Below, in pieces: positions 1-7,636 of a stretch of 33,701 nt of DNA. Position numbers and translations under genes: made by a program. Numbering within the stretch: position 1 is the stretch's first letter; every line of letters starts with the position of its first letter. The notes beneath the pieces were generated by a model. That model was not told the origin of the DNA. It saw only the letters and a program-made list of their open reading frames with translations, and searched no databases. Location: contig NZ_GG657754.1 in NCBI RefSeq assembly GCF_000158915.1, positions 5,780,396 to 5,814,096 on the forward strand, read 5' to 3'. This DNA comes from Streptomyces himastatinicus ATCC 53653. Lineage in GTDB: Bacteria; Actinomycetota; Actinomycetes; Streptomycetales; Streptomycetaceae.

Positions 1-21
1 CTTCTGCGTGCCTGCCGGGAC

Positions 22-834
22 TCAGTCGTGCAACGGCCGTACCGGCGTCGACTCCAGCGAGCCGCGACCGGACGGCGGCGGGCCCGAGGAGAGTTCCTTG
101 GCGGCCTCGGTGAGATCCTTGGCGGTGTCGATGGCCCGCCAGTACGCCCCGTGGGGCAGCGGAAACCCGGCCAGCCGCCGCTCGCGGGCCAGCCGTGGGA
201 ACGTCGTCCGCTCGTGGTCGCCGCGCTCCGGCAGCAGCGAGGTGAAGGTGGCGGAGAAGACGTACACGCCCGCGTTGATGAGGTACGGGGAGGGCGGCGA
301 CTCGATGAAGTCGAGGACGTGACCGAACTCGTTCGTCTCCACCGCCCCCCAGGGGATGCGCGGCCGGGCCAGCGCGAGCGTCGCGACGGCGTCGCGTTCA
401 TGGTGGAAGTCGGCCATCTCGCGCAGCGAGAAGCGGGTCCAGATGTCGCCGTTGGTGGCGTACCAGGGCTGATCGGCGTGGGGGAGCCGGGCGGCGGCGA
501 ACTTCAGGCCCCCGCCGCGCCCGAGCGGTTCCTTCTCGACGACGGTCGTCACGCGCAGCGGCAGCTCCGCCGACTCCAGCCAGTCCTGGAGGACGGCGGC
601 GAGATGACCGCAGGAGACGACCGCGTCGGTGACCCCCTCGGCGGCCAGCCAGGCCAGCTGATGGCCGATGATCGGGGTCCCGGTGCCCGGGATCTCGACC
701 ATCGGCTTGGGACGGTCGTCGGTGTACGGACGCAGCCGCGAGCCCTGGCCTCCGGCCAGGACGACGGCCTGTGTGGGGCGCGGGGCATGCGGGTGGTGAG
801 CGTGGTGCCCGGGCCTGTGGAGGTCATCGGTCAT
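22..834 (-). CDS. NDP-sugar pyrophosphorylase-like nucleotidyltransferase
   Basis: About 270 residues with the N-terminal nucleotide-binding signature of sugar-1-phosphate nucleotidyltransferases (AGGQGSRLRP near residues 27-36, then RPKPM) and a later NGDIW segment whose Asp would bind metal. The family transfers NMP from an NTP to a sugar-1-phosphate, giving NDP-sugars for cell-wall or exopolysaccharide glycosylation in the cytosol; the substrate cannot be read from sequence. The N-terminus has a His/Pro-rich leader ahead of the Rossmann core, unusual for the family. I chose the ATG at 834; an ATG at 846 adds four residues and neither has a strong ribosome site. The next minus-strand gene upstream is the small secreted protein at 898-1317, about 60 bp away. 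Confidence 0.85.
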   Translation of the reverse strand: MTDDLHRPGHHAHHPHAPRPTQAVVLAGGQGSRLRPYTDDRPKPMVEIPGTGTPIIGHQLAWLAAEGVTDAVVSCGHLAAVLQDWLESAELPLRVTTVVEKEPLGRGGGLKFAAARLPHADQPWYATNGDIWTRFSLREMADFHHERDAVATLALARPRIPWGAVETNEFGHVLDFIESPPSPYLINAGVYVFSATFTSLLPERGDHERTTFPRLARERRLAGFPLPHGAYWRAIDTAKDLTEAAKELSSGPPPSGRGSLESTPVRPLHD

Positions 835-897
835 GGATCGCACCATATGCGGTGGCGCGGTGACCGCACGGGGAGCCGGTCGGTGATGGGGGAGCGT

Positions 898-1317
898 TCA
901 GCGGTACGCCTGGGTGATGCCGGACGCGAACGAGGTGTCGCAGACGGGACGGGCGTAGGCCTGCGCCTCCTTCGTACCCCCGTACTTGGCGACCGCGGCG
1001 CGGCCGAGTGCACGGGCGATGTCCGCGCAGTGCCGGGCCAGCGAAGGCCGTTCGTCGGTGGCGACCTGGAGGTGGGTGAGCGCCACCCCCGGGTCCTTCT
1101 CCTGCAACTCCGCGAGCAGCCGGTCGCGCAGCAGCTCGTGCGGGGCGCGGTGGACGGCGTGGGTGGAGGCGCGGTCGGAGGAGGCGGTGAGGATCTGCGA
1201 CTCGGCGCTCGGCGAGGCCCACGGGACGCGGGTGACGGCGAGCGTTCCGGAGAGGACGAGCACGACGGGGAGGACGAGCGCGAGGGTTCTGCCGATACGG
1301 CGGGCTGCGGTGTTCAC
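898..1317 (-). CDS. Small exported or membrane-anchored hypothetical protein
   Basis: 139 residues that I do not recognise. It starts with a basic stretch (RRIGR) followed by a roughly 18-residue hydrophobic segment, fitting an uncleaved anchor or signal peptide, and then a helical, charged soluble part with two cysteines (in HCADIARAL and RPVCDTS) that could form a disulfide outside the cell. It lies between the nucleotidyltransferase and msiK on the same strand, but msiK is separated by a terminator-like hairpin, so it probably has its own promoter in the AT-richer 1318-1495 gap. Coding character is supported by GC3 bias and the lack of a better overlapping frame. Function unknown. Confidence 0.7.
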   Translation of the reverse strand: MNTAARRIGRTLALVLPVVLVLSGTLAVTRVPWASPSAESQILTASSDRASTHAVHRAPHELLRDRLLAELQEKDPGVALTHLQVATDERPSLARHCADIARALGRAAVAKYGGTKEAQAYARPVCDTSFASGITQAYR

Positions 1318-1431
1318 GGGAGGGATCGTAGCGAGGAGCGATGATTTGGCGACATTGAGTCACCATGCCGGGTGATGGAAACCCGTTCTTGCGTGCAGGG
1401 GTGTTGACGAACGGAATCGAAAAGACCGGAA

Positions 1432-1451
1432 TGTCGAGTAATTTATCGACA
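1432..1451. repeat. AT-rich inverted repeat upstream of the 898-1317 gene
   Basis: TGTCGA and TCGACA arms flank an 8-bp AT-only-but-one spacer (GTAATTTA), conspicuous in this GC-rich DNA. It lies about 115 bp upstream of the 1317 start codon and just downstream of the msiK terminator. It may be an operator or part of a promoter; no regulator is identified. Confidence 0.3.
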
Positions 1452-1495
1452 ACGCCACAACGCGACAGTGGGCGGCCCCGTCCGCGGACATGAGC

Positions 1496-1531
1496 GAGGC
1501 GCCGCCCCCGCAAAACGGAAGACGGCGCCTC
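1496..1531 (-). terminator. Probable msiK terminator
   Basis: Perfect 9-bp arms (GAGGCGCCG / CGGCGCCTC) with an 18-nt loop lie 12 bp beyond the msiK stop codon on the minus strand. There is no T tract, which is common for streptomycete terminators. Confidence 0.5.
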
Positions 1532-1543
1532 ACCTCAGGAACA

Positions 1544-2680
<1,137 letters not shown>

Positions 2681-2733
2681 GGTGATCTGGTCCCTTCACC
2701 GGCAGGAACGTGCCGGACGATCCGAGTAAAGGT

Positions 2734-2749
2734 AGGGGTCTAGTCCACT
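2734..2749. promoter_or_regulatory. DasR-responsive-element-like palindrome upstream of msiK
   Basis: AGGGGTCTAGTCCACT matches 12 of 16 positions of the DasR consensus ACTGGTCTAGACCAGT and differs at one position from the site upstream of nagK at 31235-31250. DasR is the GntR-family repressor of GlcNAc uptake and catabolism in Streptomyces. Regulation of msiK by it is inferred from the site. Confidence 0.6.
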
Positions 2750-2858
2750 GCACGTGGATTGGCGTGACGCTATACCGCCCACCCCCGCCCTGTCTCTACT
2801 CCGGACACCAGAATTTTCGAACGGAGCACCCCGGTGTGGTGGGTACACTGCTGGGGAC

Positions 2859-2931
2859 GCCGACTTAGCTCAGCTGGTAGAGCACCGCTCTTGTAAAGCG
2901 AAGGTCGTCGGTTCGAACCCGACAGTCGGCT
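2859..2931 (+). tRNA. tRNA-Thr (anticodon TGT)
   Basis: 73-nt cloverleaf without an encoded CCA. The acceptor arms GCCGACT / AGTCGGC pair perfectly. The D-arm has AGCTCAGCTGGTAGAGC, the anticodon loop CTTGTAA puts TGT at 2892-2894 (reads ACA, Thr), and the T-loop is GGTTCGAACCC. The anticodon stem has one mismatch at its outer pair. A -10-like TACACT lies about 10 nt upstream. The 3' part, from the anticodon on, is repeated at 3667-3713, showing this gene has been used as an integration site. Confidence 0.97.
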
Positions 2932-2938
2932 CTGTGTC
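2892..2938 (+). repeat. Left copy of the tRNA-Thr attachment-site repeat
   Basis: 47 bp running from the anticodon through the tRNA 3' end and 7 bp beyond. It is repeated at 3667-3713 with a single mismatch (C2909 versus T3684). Tyrosine-recombinase integrative elements commonly use the 3' half of tRNA genes and leave an intact gene on one side and a partial copy on the other. Confidence 0.8.
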
Positions 2939-2950
2939 AGAGCATGAACA

Positions 2951-2980
2951 ACGCCCCGGACGGTCTGCCGTCCGGGGCGT
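2951..2980 (+). terminator. tRNA-Thr terminator, copy A
   Basis: Perfect 13-bp stem (ACGCCCCGGACGG / CCGTCCGGGGCGT) with a TCTG loop, 20 bp after the tRNA. It shares its core with hairpins at 3725-3756 and 10696-10720. Confidence 0.75.
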
Positions 2981-3178
2981 TCGCTGTCCCGGCGGACATC
3001 ACCTCTCACGTCCGCCCAATGATCGACCGCCGCGAGACCGTCAGCGGTAGCAGCCTGGTCGGCTTGCTGTGCTCGTGCGCGGAGGGGGGCATTGCCCTTT
3101 GCGGGCGTGTCGCCAAGGTGACCATGGAGGTCTAAGATCATGACCTACTTTGATCGCTCTGATGCGGAAGGGCTTTAA

Positions 3179-3634
3179 ATGTCCAATTGGAGCAAGCGGT
3201 TAGCCACCCTGCTGTCGGCGACCGCCGTGATGGTCGGCGTCTCTCTCGGGACTGGTGCGGGCACCGCAGTGGCAGCACCCAAGCTCACCTACCAGTCGAG
3301 CTGGTATCAGTCGGGGAAATCGGTGGTCGTCTACCTCTACGCCGACGGCGACTACGCCGGATATGTGAACTGGAACGCGGACCCGGAGGGGAACGATCCC
3401 GGAGACGCGCTGCGGGCGAAGGACGACGCGGCCGACGGGTGGGGCGTCGAGGGGACCGTCTCGGAGCCCGGGTGGCTGGTCCGCGAGGCTTCCACGCGGG
3501 GACACTCGTCCCCCTACACAACCCCGTGGCAGACCGGCAACCTCATCGAAGGCAGTCCGTACACGCTCGACGTGTGCCTGGTGAAGGGCTCGGAACGGGT
3601 CTGCCTCTATGGCTACTTCCGTGTCAAGGCGTAG
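3179..3634 (+). CDS. Small secreted protein carried on the tRNA-bounded mini-island
   Basis: 151 residues with a clear Sec signal peptide (basic start, hydrophobic core, probable cleavage after AVAA near residue 33). The mature part is about 118 residues, rich in Tyr/Trp/Asp, with two cysteines close to the C-terminus (VCLVKGSERVC) that could pair. I do not recognise the family and assign no function. A GGAAGG ribosome site lies 8 nt before the ATG. Codon 8 is TTA (3200-3202), so translation probably depends on the late-acting bldA tRNA, as with many acquired or developmental Streptomyces genes. It is the only gene between the two copies of the tRNA-Thr repeat. Confidence 0.8.
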   Translation: MSNWSKRLATLLSATAVMVGVSLGTGAGTAVAAPKLTYQSSWYQSGKSVVVYLYADGDYAGYVNWNADPEGNDPGDALRAKDDAADGWGVEGTVSEPGWLVREASTRGHSSPYTTPWQTGNLIEGSPYTLDVCLVKGSERVCLYGYFRVKA

Positions 3635-3666
3635 GCGGAACCTGGACGGGGTGCCGAGCCCGAACC

Positions 3667-3713
3667 TGTAAAGCGAAGGTCGTTGGTTCGAACCCGACAG
3701 TCGGCTCTGTGTC
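3667..3713 (+). repeat. Right (partial tRNA) copy of the attachment-site repeat
   Basis: 46 of 47 bp identical to 2892-2938, but lacking the acceptor 5' strand, D-arm and 5' anticodon stem, so it cannot be a functional tRNA. Together with the intact gene it bounds a 775-bp unit. No integrase gene is found beside it. Confidence 0.8.
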
Positions 3714-3724
3714 TGAGCAGGGAG

Positions 3725-3756
3725 GAAGCCCCGGACGGTCGCCCGTCCGGGGCTTC
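3725..3756 (+). terminator. tRNA-Thr terminator, copy B
   Basis: Perfect 14-bp stem (GAAGCCCCGGACGG / CCGTCCGGGGCTTC) with a TCGC loop, right after the partial tRNA copy. The relation to copy A shows that the duplication includes the terminator. Confidence 0.7.
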
Positions 3757-3958
3757 TGACATCTACGGCGGCCATCAGCCCGGACGCGATGCTGGGCCCA
3801 TTCCCGGTGATCGCGACTCCCAGCCCGGCGGCCCTGCTCTGGACGAGCTGATCGCCGCCTTCGACGAGGTCAACGGACCGGCCGACCCGGTGGCCGTGGC
3901 AGACAAGCAGGCCAGGCTCACCGCCGAGCCGCGGCCCGGTGCCGGGGCGGCCGTGTGA
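3757..3958 (+). pseudogene. Probable C-terminal remnant of an unknown gene
   Basis: An open frame with convincing coding character (the stretch ALDELIAAFDEVNG and following) ends at the TGA at 3956-3958, but its upstream part runs into the terminator and partial tRNA with no credible start. I read it as the tail of a gene truncated at the attachment site. The family is not recognised. The next 120 bp to 4078 hold nothing I can identify. Confidence 0.35.
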
Positions 3959-4078
3959 GGTTCCTTGGCCCGGTCCGTCGCCTGTGACGGTGACATGACG
4001 GACATCCCGTCGGCGAACGGGAGTTGGCTTCATGCGGTGACGCGGGCGACGGCGCCCAATCGTGACCTGGGCAGATCC

Positions 4079-4273
4079 TCAGCGGCTGGCGTACGTATAG
4101 GACAGCAGCGCGACCGGCATCGCCGCGCAGGCCACCAGACAGATCACCCACGCCGGTACCCCGAAGAAGCGGGTGCCCTCGTCGTCCTCGTGCGGTTCAG
4201 CGCCCACGCACTCCGGTCGTCGGCCTGCCCCTACCGTCCTGATCTTGTCCTGGTACTTGCCGTAGTCGCTCAC
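4079..4273 (-). CDS. Small single-span membrane protein, last gene of a mini-operon
   Basis: 64 residues from a GTG start that overlaps the preceding stop by 4 nt (GTGA), indicating translational coupling. The N-terminal half is charged and soluble; the C-terminal half has one hydrophobic span (roughly AWVICLVACAAMPVALLSY), ending TYASR, so probably cytosolic N-terminus with a tail anchor. An upstream in-frame ATG at 4309 would add 12 residues, but the overlap favours the GTG. Function unknown. It is the third of three minus-strand genes divergent from the XRE-TPR regulator remnant at 5060. Confidence 0.6.
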   Translation of the reverse strand: MSDYGKYQDKIRTVGAGRRPECVGAEPHEDDEGTRFFGVPAWVICLVACAAMPVALLSYTYASR

Positions 4274-4461
4274 GATGCCGTCTTCCTGGATGGGCGGTCC
4301 GGGAGGCACTGCTCGAACGGATCGCGCTGCTTCGGGAAGGTGGGCGCGCAGCCGGGGCAGGCGTAGAGGGTGCGGCCGCCGAGGCTGGCGCCGTGCTCGA
4401 TGGCGACCACGACCGGGGTGCTGGTGGTCTTGTCGCAGCGGGCGCAGACCTGGGGCATCAT
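4270..4461 (-). CDS. Small zinc-ribbon-like protein
   Basis: 63 residues with paired CxxC motifs (CARC near residue 6 and CPGC near residue 36), the spacing expected of a zinc ribbon, and a fifth Cys near the end. The start codon overlaps the upstream stop (ATGA at 4458-4461), and its own stop overlaps the next start, so all three genes of this set are likely co-translated. Such small zinc ribbons often act as protein or nucleic-acid binding adaptors. No specific role can be assigned here. Confidence 0.65.
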   Translation of the reverse strand: MMPQVCARCDKTTSTPVVVAIEHGASLGGRTLYACPGCAPTFPKQRDPFEQCLPDRPSRKTAS

Positions 4462-4886
4462 CGGTTGGTCGCCCCCTCAGCGGGCTCGGAGACGGCTCGT
4501 GACAGCGCCTCGCGCAGCCGGTCGGCGTCGGTCAGGTACCGGTCGGGACCGATCGGGATCTGCCAGTGGAGGCGGGGGCCGATGGTGTGCGCGGCCGGTG
4601 GTACGCCGACGTAGGTGACTCCGGCGCGATCGGCGCCGAGGGCATGGATCTCCCGCCGCCTGAGCTGCCAGGTCCGGGCGTGGCCCGCGGGGATGAGCCA
4701 GTACATGAGGCCGTAGTCGGCGATGACGGCGCCGGTCTCGTCGCCGAGTAGCGCGAGTGCGCGTTCGCCGATGTCGGCGGGGGCGCGTACGACGTCCCAG
4801 TACTCGCCGACCTCGATCATCTCAACGTCGCTGCCACCAGGGGGCGTCCACGGCAGGGTCCTGGTCGTCGTCATCCGGCTGCCCAT
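4458..4886 (-). CDS. Conserved actinobacterial protein of unknown function
   Basis: 142 residues, or 138 if starting at the ATG at 4874, where the text MTTTRTLPW begins like many related proteins. No membrane span or signal peptide. The composition suggests a compact alpha/beta domain (EVGEYWDVVRAP, GAVIADYGLMYWLIPAG, VTYVGVPPAAHTIGPRLHW). Proteins of this kind often sit divergently beside XRE-type regulators in streptomycete accessory regions, which is the arrangement here. First gene of a three-gene overlapping operon. Its upstream gap to 5060 (173 bp) would hold divergent promoters. Confidence 0.65.
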   Translation of the reverse strand: MGSRMTTTRTLPWTPPGGSDVEMIEVGEYWDVVRAPADIGERALALLGDETGAVIADYGLMYWLIPAGHARTWQLRRREIHALGADRAGVTYVGVPPAAHTIGPRLHWQIPIGPDRYLTDADRLREALSRAVSEPAEGATNR

Positions 4887-5059
4887 CTGGAAAGGGAACC
4901 GCCAGTGCTGGGCTCATGCTCCGAGGTAACCGGAAGCGCACTGTGAGCCATCAGGCCACAACCCAGGCAGTTACCGTCCGCGGAACAGGACAGTTTTACC
5001 CGGAGGGTAGGTCCGGGCAGATCTACCGTCGAGCCCGCAGGCGCAGGGGAGGCTGCCGT

Positions 5060-6049
5060 ATGGCGAAGCAGCGGAACGCCAGGCTGGAGGCGCTGCTGCT
5101 GGAGTTCGGCTACACCCACCAGCAACTGGCCGACGAAGTCAACCGGATCGCAGAAGCCCTGCTCGGCAAGCCGAGGATGTGCACCGACCGTCATGTCCGC
5201 CGCTGGGTCGCGGGCGACGTGCAGTGGCCCTGGGCGCAGTACCTTCTCCTGCTACAAGAGATCTTCGGCCGCAGCCCCGAGGCGATGGGCTTCGTGCCGC
5301 GAGGCAAGTCTTCGCGTGTCCCTTCTCCTCCACGGCGGCCGACTCCCATGAGGCATGACCATGCCCTCGGAGGAGGCGCACTCCATACCGTCGCCACGGA
5401 AGCCCTCCACCGCGTGCGCGACGCCGTGAACCGCTGTAGCTACGGCGAACGCGTCGAGAAGCAGCTCTACGCCGCCGTCGGCGATCTGGCCGCGTCAGCG
5501 GGCTGGTTCGCGTATGACGCGGGCCACCAGCGAGAGGCGACCACCCTCTACAACGAGGCGTTACAGGCCGCGATTCTCGCCAGGGACGGCTCCCTTCAGG
5601 CCCGAGTCTGGTCGAATCTGGCGATGCAGGCCCGCCTGCTCGGTCGTGACCAGGAGGCGGTACGTATCGGCCGTGCGCAGTGGAAACCCGGCAGGCCAAG
5701 CGCGATCCGTGGCTCATGACGCTGCTGCACTGCCGCCAGGCTGTCGGACACGCACGGGTCGGGGAACGCTCCCGGGCTGAGCGCTCGCTGGCCCGCGCCG
5801 AAACCACGTACGACCGTGCTTCGGGCCGGCCGGAAGCGTGGCTGGCGTTCCTCACCACGGCCGAACTGGCCGGGCTGGCAGGCGCAGCACACCAAGCCCT
5901 CGGCCGGCATCGCCGAGCCCAAGAACTCACCACTTCCGCATTGGAGCTGCTGGAACCGCGCTTCGAACGAAACCGCGGACCTGCGACGCGCGATCGGCCG
6001 ACACCGACGCGTATCGGCAGCAGCAGACTTCTTACAGCAGACGCGGCAC
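5060..6049 (+). pseudogene. XRE/TPR regulator, frameshifted and internally deleted
   Basis: The ATG at 5060 follows a GGAGG site. The first 207 codons give an N-terminal helix-turn-helix-like region (YTHQQLADEVNRIAE, RHVRRWVAGDV) and the start of a TPR region. A single-base deletion near 5678 then throws the frame; the TPR reading continues in the next frame (ETRQAKRDPWLMTLLHCRQ through ELLEPRFERN at about 5970). After that the text jumps to a third frame (DLRRAIGRHRRV, DFLQQTRH) that runs into the GNAT start, implying an internal deletion as well. Intact relatives run to about 400 residues. Codon 168 is TTA (5561-5563). Likely a dead regulator; its divergent partner operon (4079-4886) remains open. 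Confidence 0.75.
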
Positions 6050-6592
6050 ATGGAGGACGTGACGATCGCGTGCCGTGACGCTGCTGGACTCGCGGAGATC
6101 CGCCCAGAACTGCTGTCGGTGTACGCCGATATCTACGCCGACCGGCTGGGCGAACAGTTCCACAGCGTGGACCGCTTCGATGAACGCCTGGGATGGAACA
6201 CGGAAGTTCCTGGATTCGGAGCAGCAGTCGGCTATGCGGCTGGAGCACCGGCCGGGTTCGCGTTCGGCTGCACGTTGCAGCCAGGTACGCGCTGGTGGAG
6301 CGGGCTGCGGACCACGGTGCCGGATGACGCCGTGGTGCAGACGGGGAGCCGTACGTTCGCACTCTCGGAGCTGATGGTGGTCGAGAACGTCCGCGGTACG
6401 GGGGTAGCCAAACGGATCCACGACGAGCTGTTGCGTCCACGGCACGAAGAGCGGGTGACCTTGCTTGTCGAGCGGGCTCACCCGCGGGTTCGTGCCAGGT
6501 ACGAGGAGTGGGGCTACCAGTGGCTCGGCGAGGTGATGCCTTTCCCGGACGCTCCGTTGTACGACGCGATGGTGCTGCCGCTACTGCACTGA
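6050..6592 (+). CDS. GNAT-family N-acetyltransferase
   Basis: 180 residues. The acetyl-CoA pyrophosphate-binding loop is seen as VRGTGVAKRIHDELL, preceded by the strand LSELMVVENV, and followed by ALLVERA-like and YEEWGYQWLGEV strands, the usual GNAT core order. GNAT proteins acetylate amines of small molecules or proteins; the substrate is not predictable. The start ATG lies within the last codons of the regulator remnant, so the pair was probably translationally coupled before the regulator decayed. An upstream in-frame extension exists but reads as regulator, not GNAT, sequence. Confidence 0.8.
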   Translation: MEDVTIACRDAAGLAEIRPELLSVYADIYADRLGEQFHSVDRFDERLGWNTEVPGFGAAVGYAAGAPAGFAFGCTLQPGTRWWSGLRTTVPDDAVVQTGSRTFALSELMVVENVRGTGVAKRIHDELLRPRHEERVTLLVERAHPRVRARYEEWGYQWLGEVMPFPDAPLYDAMVLPLLH

Positions 6593-6619
6593 CGCGATGC
6601 TGCGTGTACGCCGTGAAGA

Positions 6620-6703
6620 GGCTTGATCTACACCGTGCAGGGGCGCGGCAGCTACGTCGCCGACGTGATCGGCCCGGGAGGCGAGCTGATCGAGGCCAAG
6701 TAG
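6620..6703 (+). pseudogene. C-terminal scrap of a GntR-family regulator
   Basis: The frame GLIYTVQGRGSYVAD followed by a short tail and TAG matches the end of the winged-helix domain of short GntR regulators (the wing hairpin). An in-frame TGA lies two codons upstream, so only about 27 codons remain. Short GntR proteins of this sort (KorSA-like) are typical of actinomycete integrative and conjugative elements, which supports a decayed mobile island here. Confidence 0.55.
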
Positions 6704-6724
6704 TCGAGGGCCGGAACTGGCGAA

Positions 6725-6752
6725 GGCCCGGCGGCGAGGAAGCCGTCGGGCC
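6725..6752 (+). terminator. Hairpin after the GntR remnant
   Basis: 11-bp arms GGCCCGGCGGC / GCCGTCGGGCC with one G-U pair and a 6-nt loop. It could serve the GntR remnant on the plus strand or the convergent membrane-protein gene. Confidence 0.45.
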
Positions 6753-6822
6753 CCTGACCGAAGCACTCCCTGGAGATCCGGGAACAGGATTCCGGTTCGA
6801 TACTTCCTGGTTCTCCGACCGT

Positions 6823-7221
6823 TCACTCCTCCGGCGCGGTGGGGCGGAACAGCGCCAGGAAACCGCCAAGCACTGCGAACGCGGCGAGGAACAACTCCGT
6901 TTCCAACCTGTTGACGCTGCCCTCGGACATCTGAGTGTTGAGGACGAGCCACATCGCCCATCCCATGGTCACCAGCAGGTGATTGTCTCGCTCCCTCAGC
7001 AGCCGCATACCCGCCCACAGAAGCAACGGCATCAGCGTCACGGAGGCGACTACGGCCAGCGCGCTTTCGATGAACCCTGCGCCGATCCCCCCGTCCGGAT
7101 TGGCCTGTTGTGCTTCCCACGCCCACTGCTCGGCAGACTGCCAGACCCAGTACGTCGCATGGGCTGCGGCCGCTGAGACACCAACGCCCTTTATCCAACG
7201 GCATAACCTGCTGCTCAACAT
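6823..7221 (-). CDS. Hypothetical multi-span membrane protein
   Basis: 132 residues from the ATG at 7221, preceded by GGTGAGG. Three to four hydrophobic stretches are visible (an N-terminal one around GVGVSAAAAHATYWVW, then SALAVVASVTLMPLLLWAGM, LLVTMGWAMWLVL and FLAAFAVLGGFLALF), so it is very likely an inner-membrane protein. No domain is recognised. A much longer upstream frame exists but overlaps the oppositely oriented TPR remnant and looks like shadow. It sits alone between mobile-element remnants. Confidence 0.6.
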   Translation of the reverse strand: MLSSRLCRWIKGVGVSAAAAHATYWVWQSAEQWAWEAQQANPDGGIGAGFIESALAVVASVTLMPLLLWAGMRLLRERDNHLLVTMGWAMWLVLNTQMSEGSVNRLETELFLAAFAVLGGFLALFRPTAPEE

Positions 7222-7345
7222 GGCCTCACCATGCACAGCAGAGGACTCGCATGCCTGAGTACCCATACTCAAAATGGACCAGAAGGTGCGCGGGCGGGGC
7301 CTTGGGTGAATCACCGCTGCTGGCCATGCCGGAGCTCTGTCACCT

Positions 7346-7636
7346 GTGCACGCACCTCCGTACAGACGGTCAGCCATCGCCGCGCTCTCTGCCGAGGACG
7401 GAGCCCGCCGCGCGGCGGGCCCGCGGCTGCGGGCGATGCTCTCCAGACGGGAGGCGTGGGCCTTAGCCCGTATGGACCGGCCGTCCGGTTTCCGTCGCGC
7501 GATTGGACAGGCTGTCGAGGCACTCGGCGACGCTGGTCGATTCGACAACGACTTCGGCGAAGCCGAGCTCGCAGGAGTCACCGGTGGCAGCCTCTTGGAC
7601 CTGGTTCGCTCAGAACCGCGCGCCTACGCCGACTAG
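7346..7636 (+). pseudogene. TPR regulator, left fragment (split by nested mobile elements)
   Basis: The text RREAWALARM and AELAGVTGGSLLDLVRSEP is characteristic of the TPR half of streptomycete XRE-TPR regulators. There is no helix-turn-helix domain, so the 5' end is already lost. The frame ends at a TAG (7634-7636) lying in the CTAG/ACTAGA target sequence of the nested elements. The continuation is found at 9157 onward (AAGHIRTALDQRN), beyond about 1.5 kb of inserted DNA. A TTA codon lies at 7463-7465. Confidence 0.6.

Noticed and set aside
3667..3713. Second tRNA-Thr gene
   Set aside because: Only the anticodon-to-3'-end portion is present; the 5' acceptor strand and D-arm are missing, so it is an attachment-site remnant.
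6755..6815. Possible second tRNA-like attachment site (GGTTCGATAC next to inverted bases)
   Set aside because: Only a T-loop-like string is present; no acceptor or anticodon arms can be folded and there is no matching copy elsewhere in the window.
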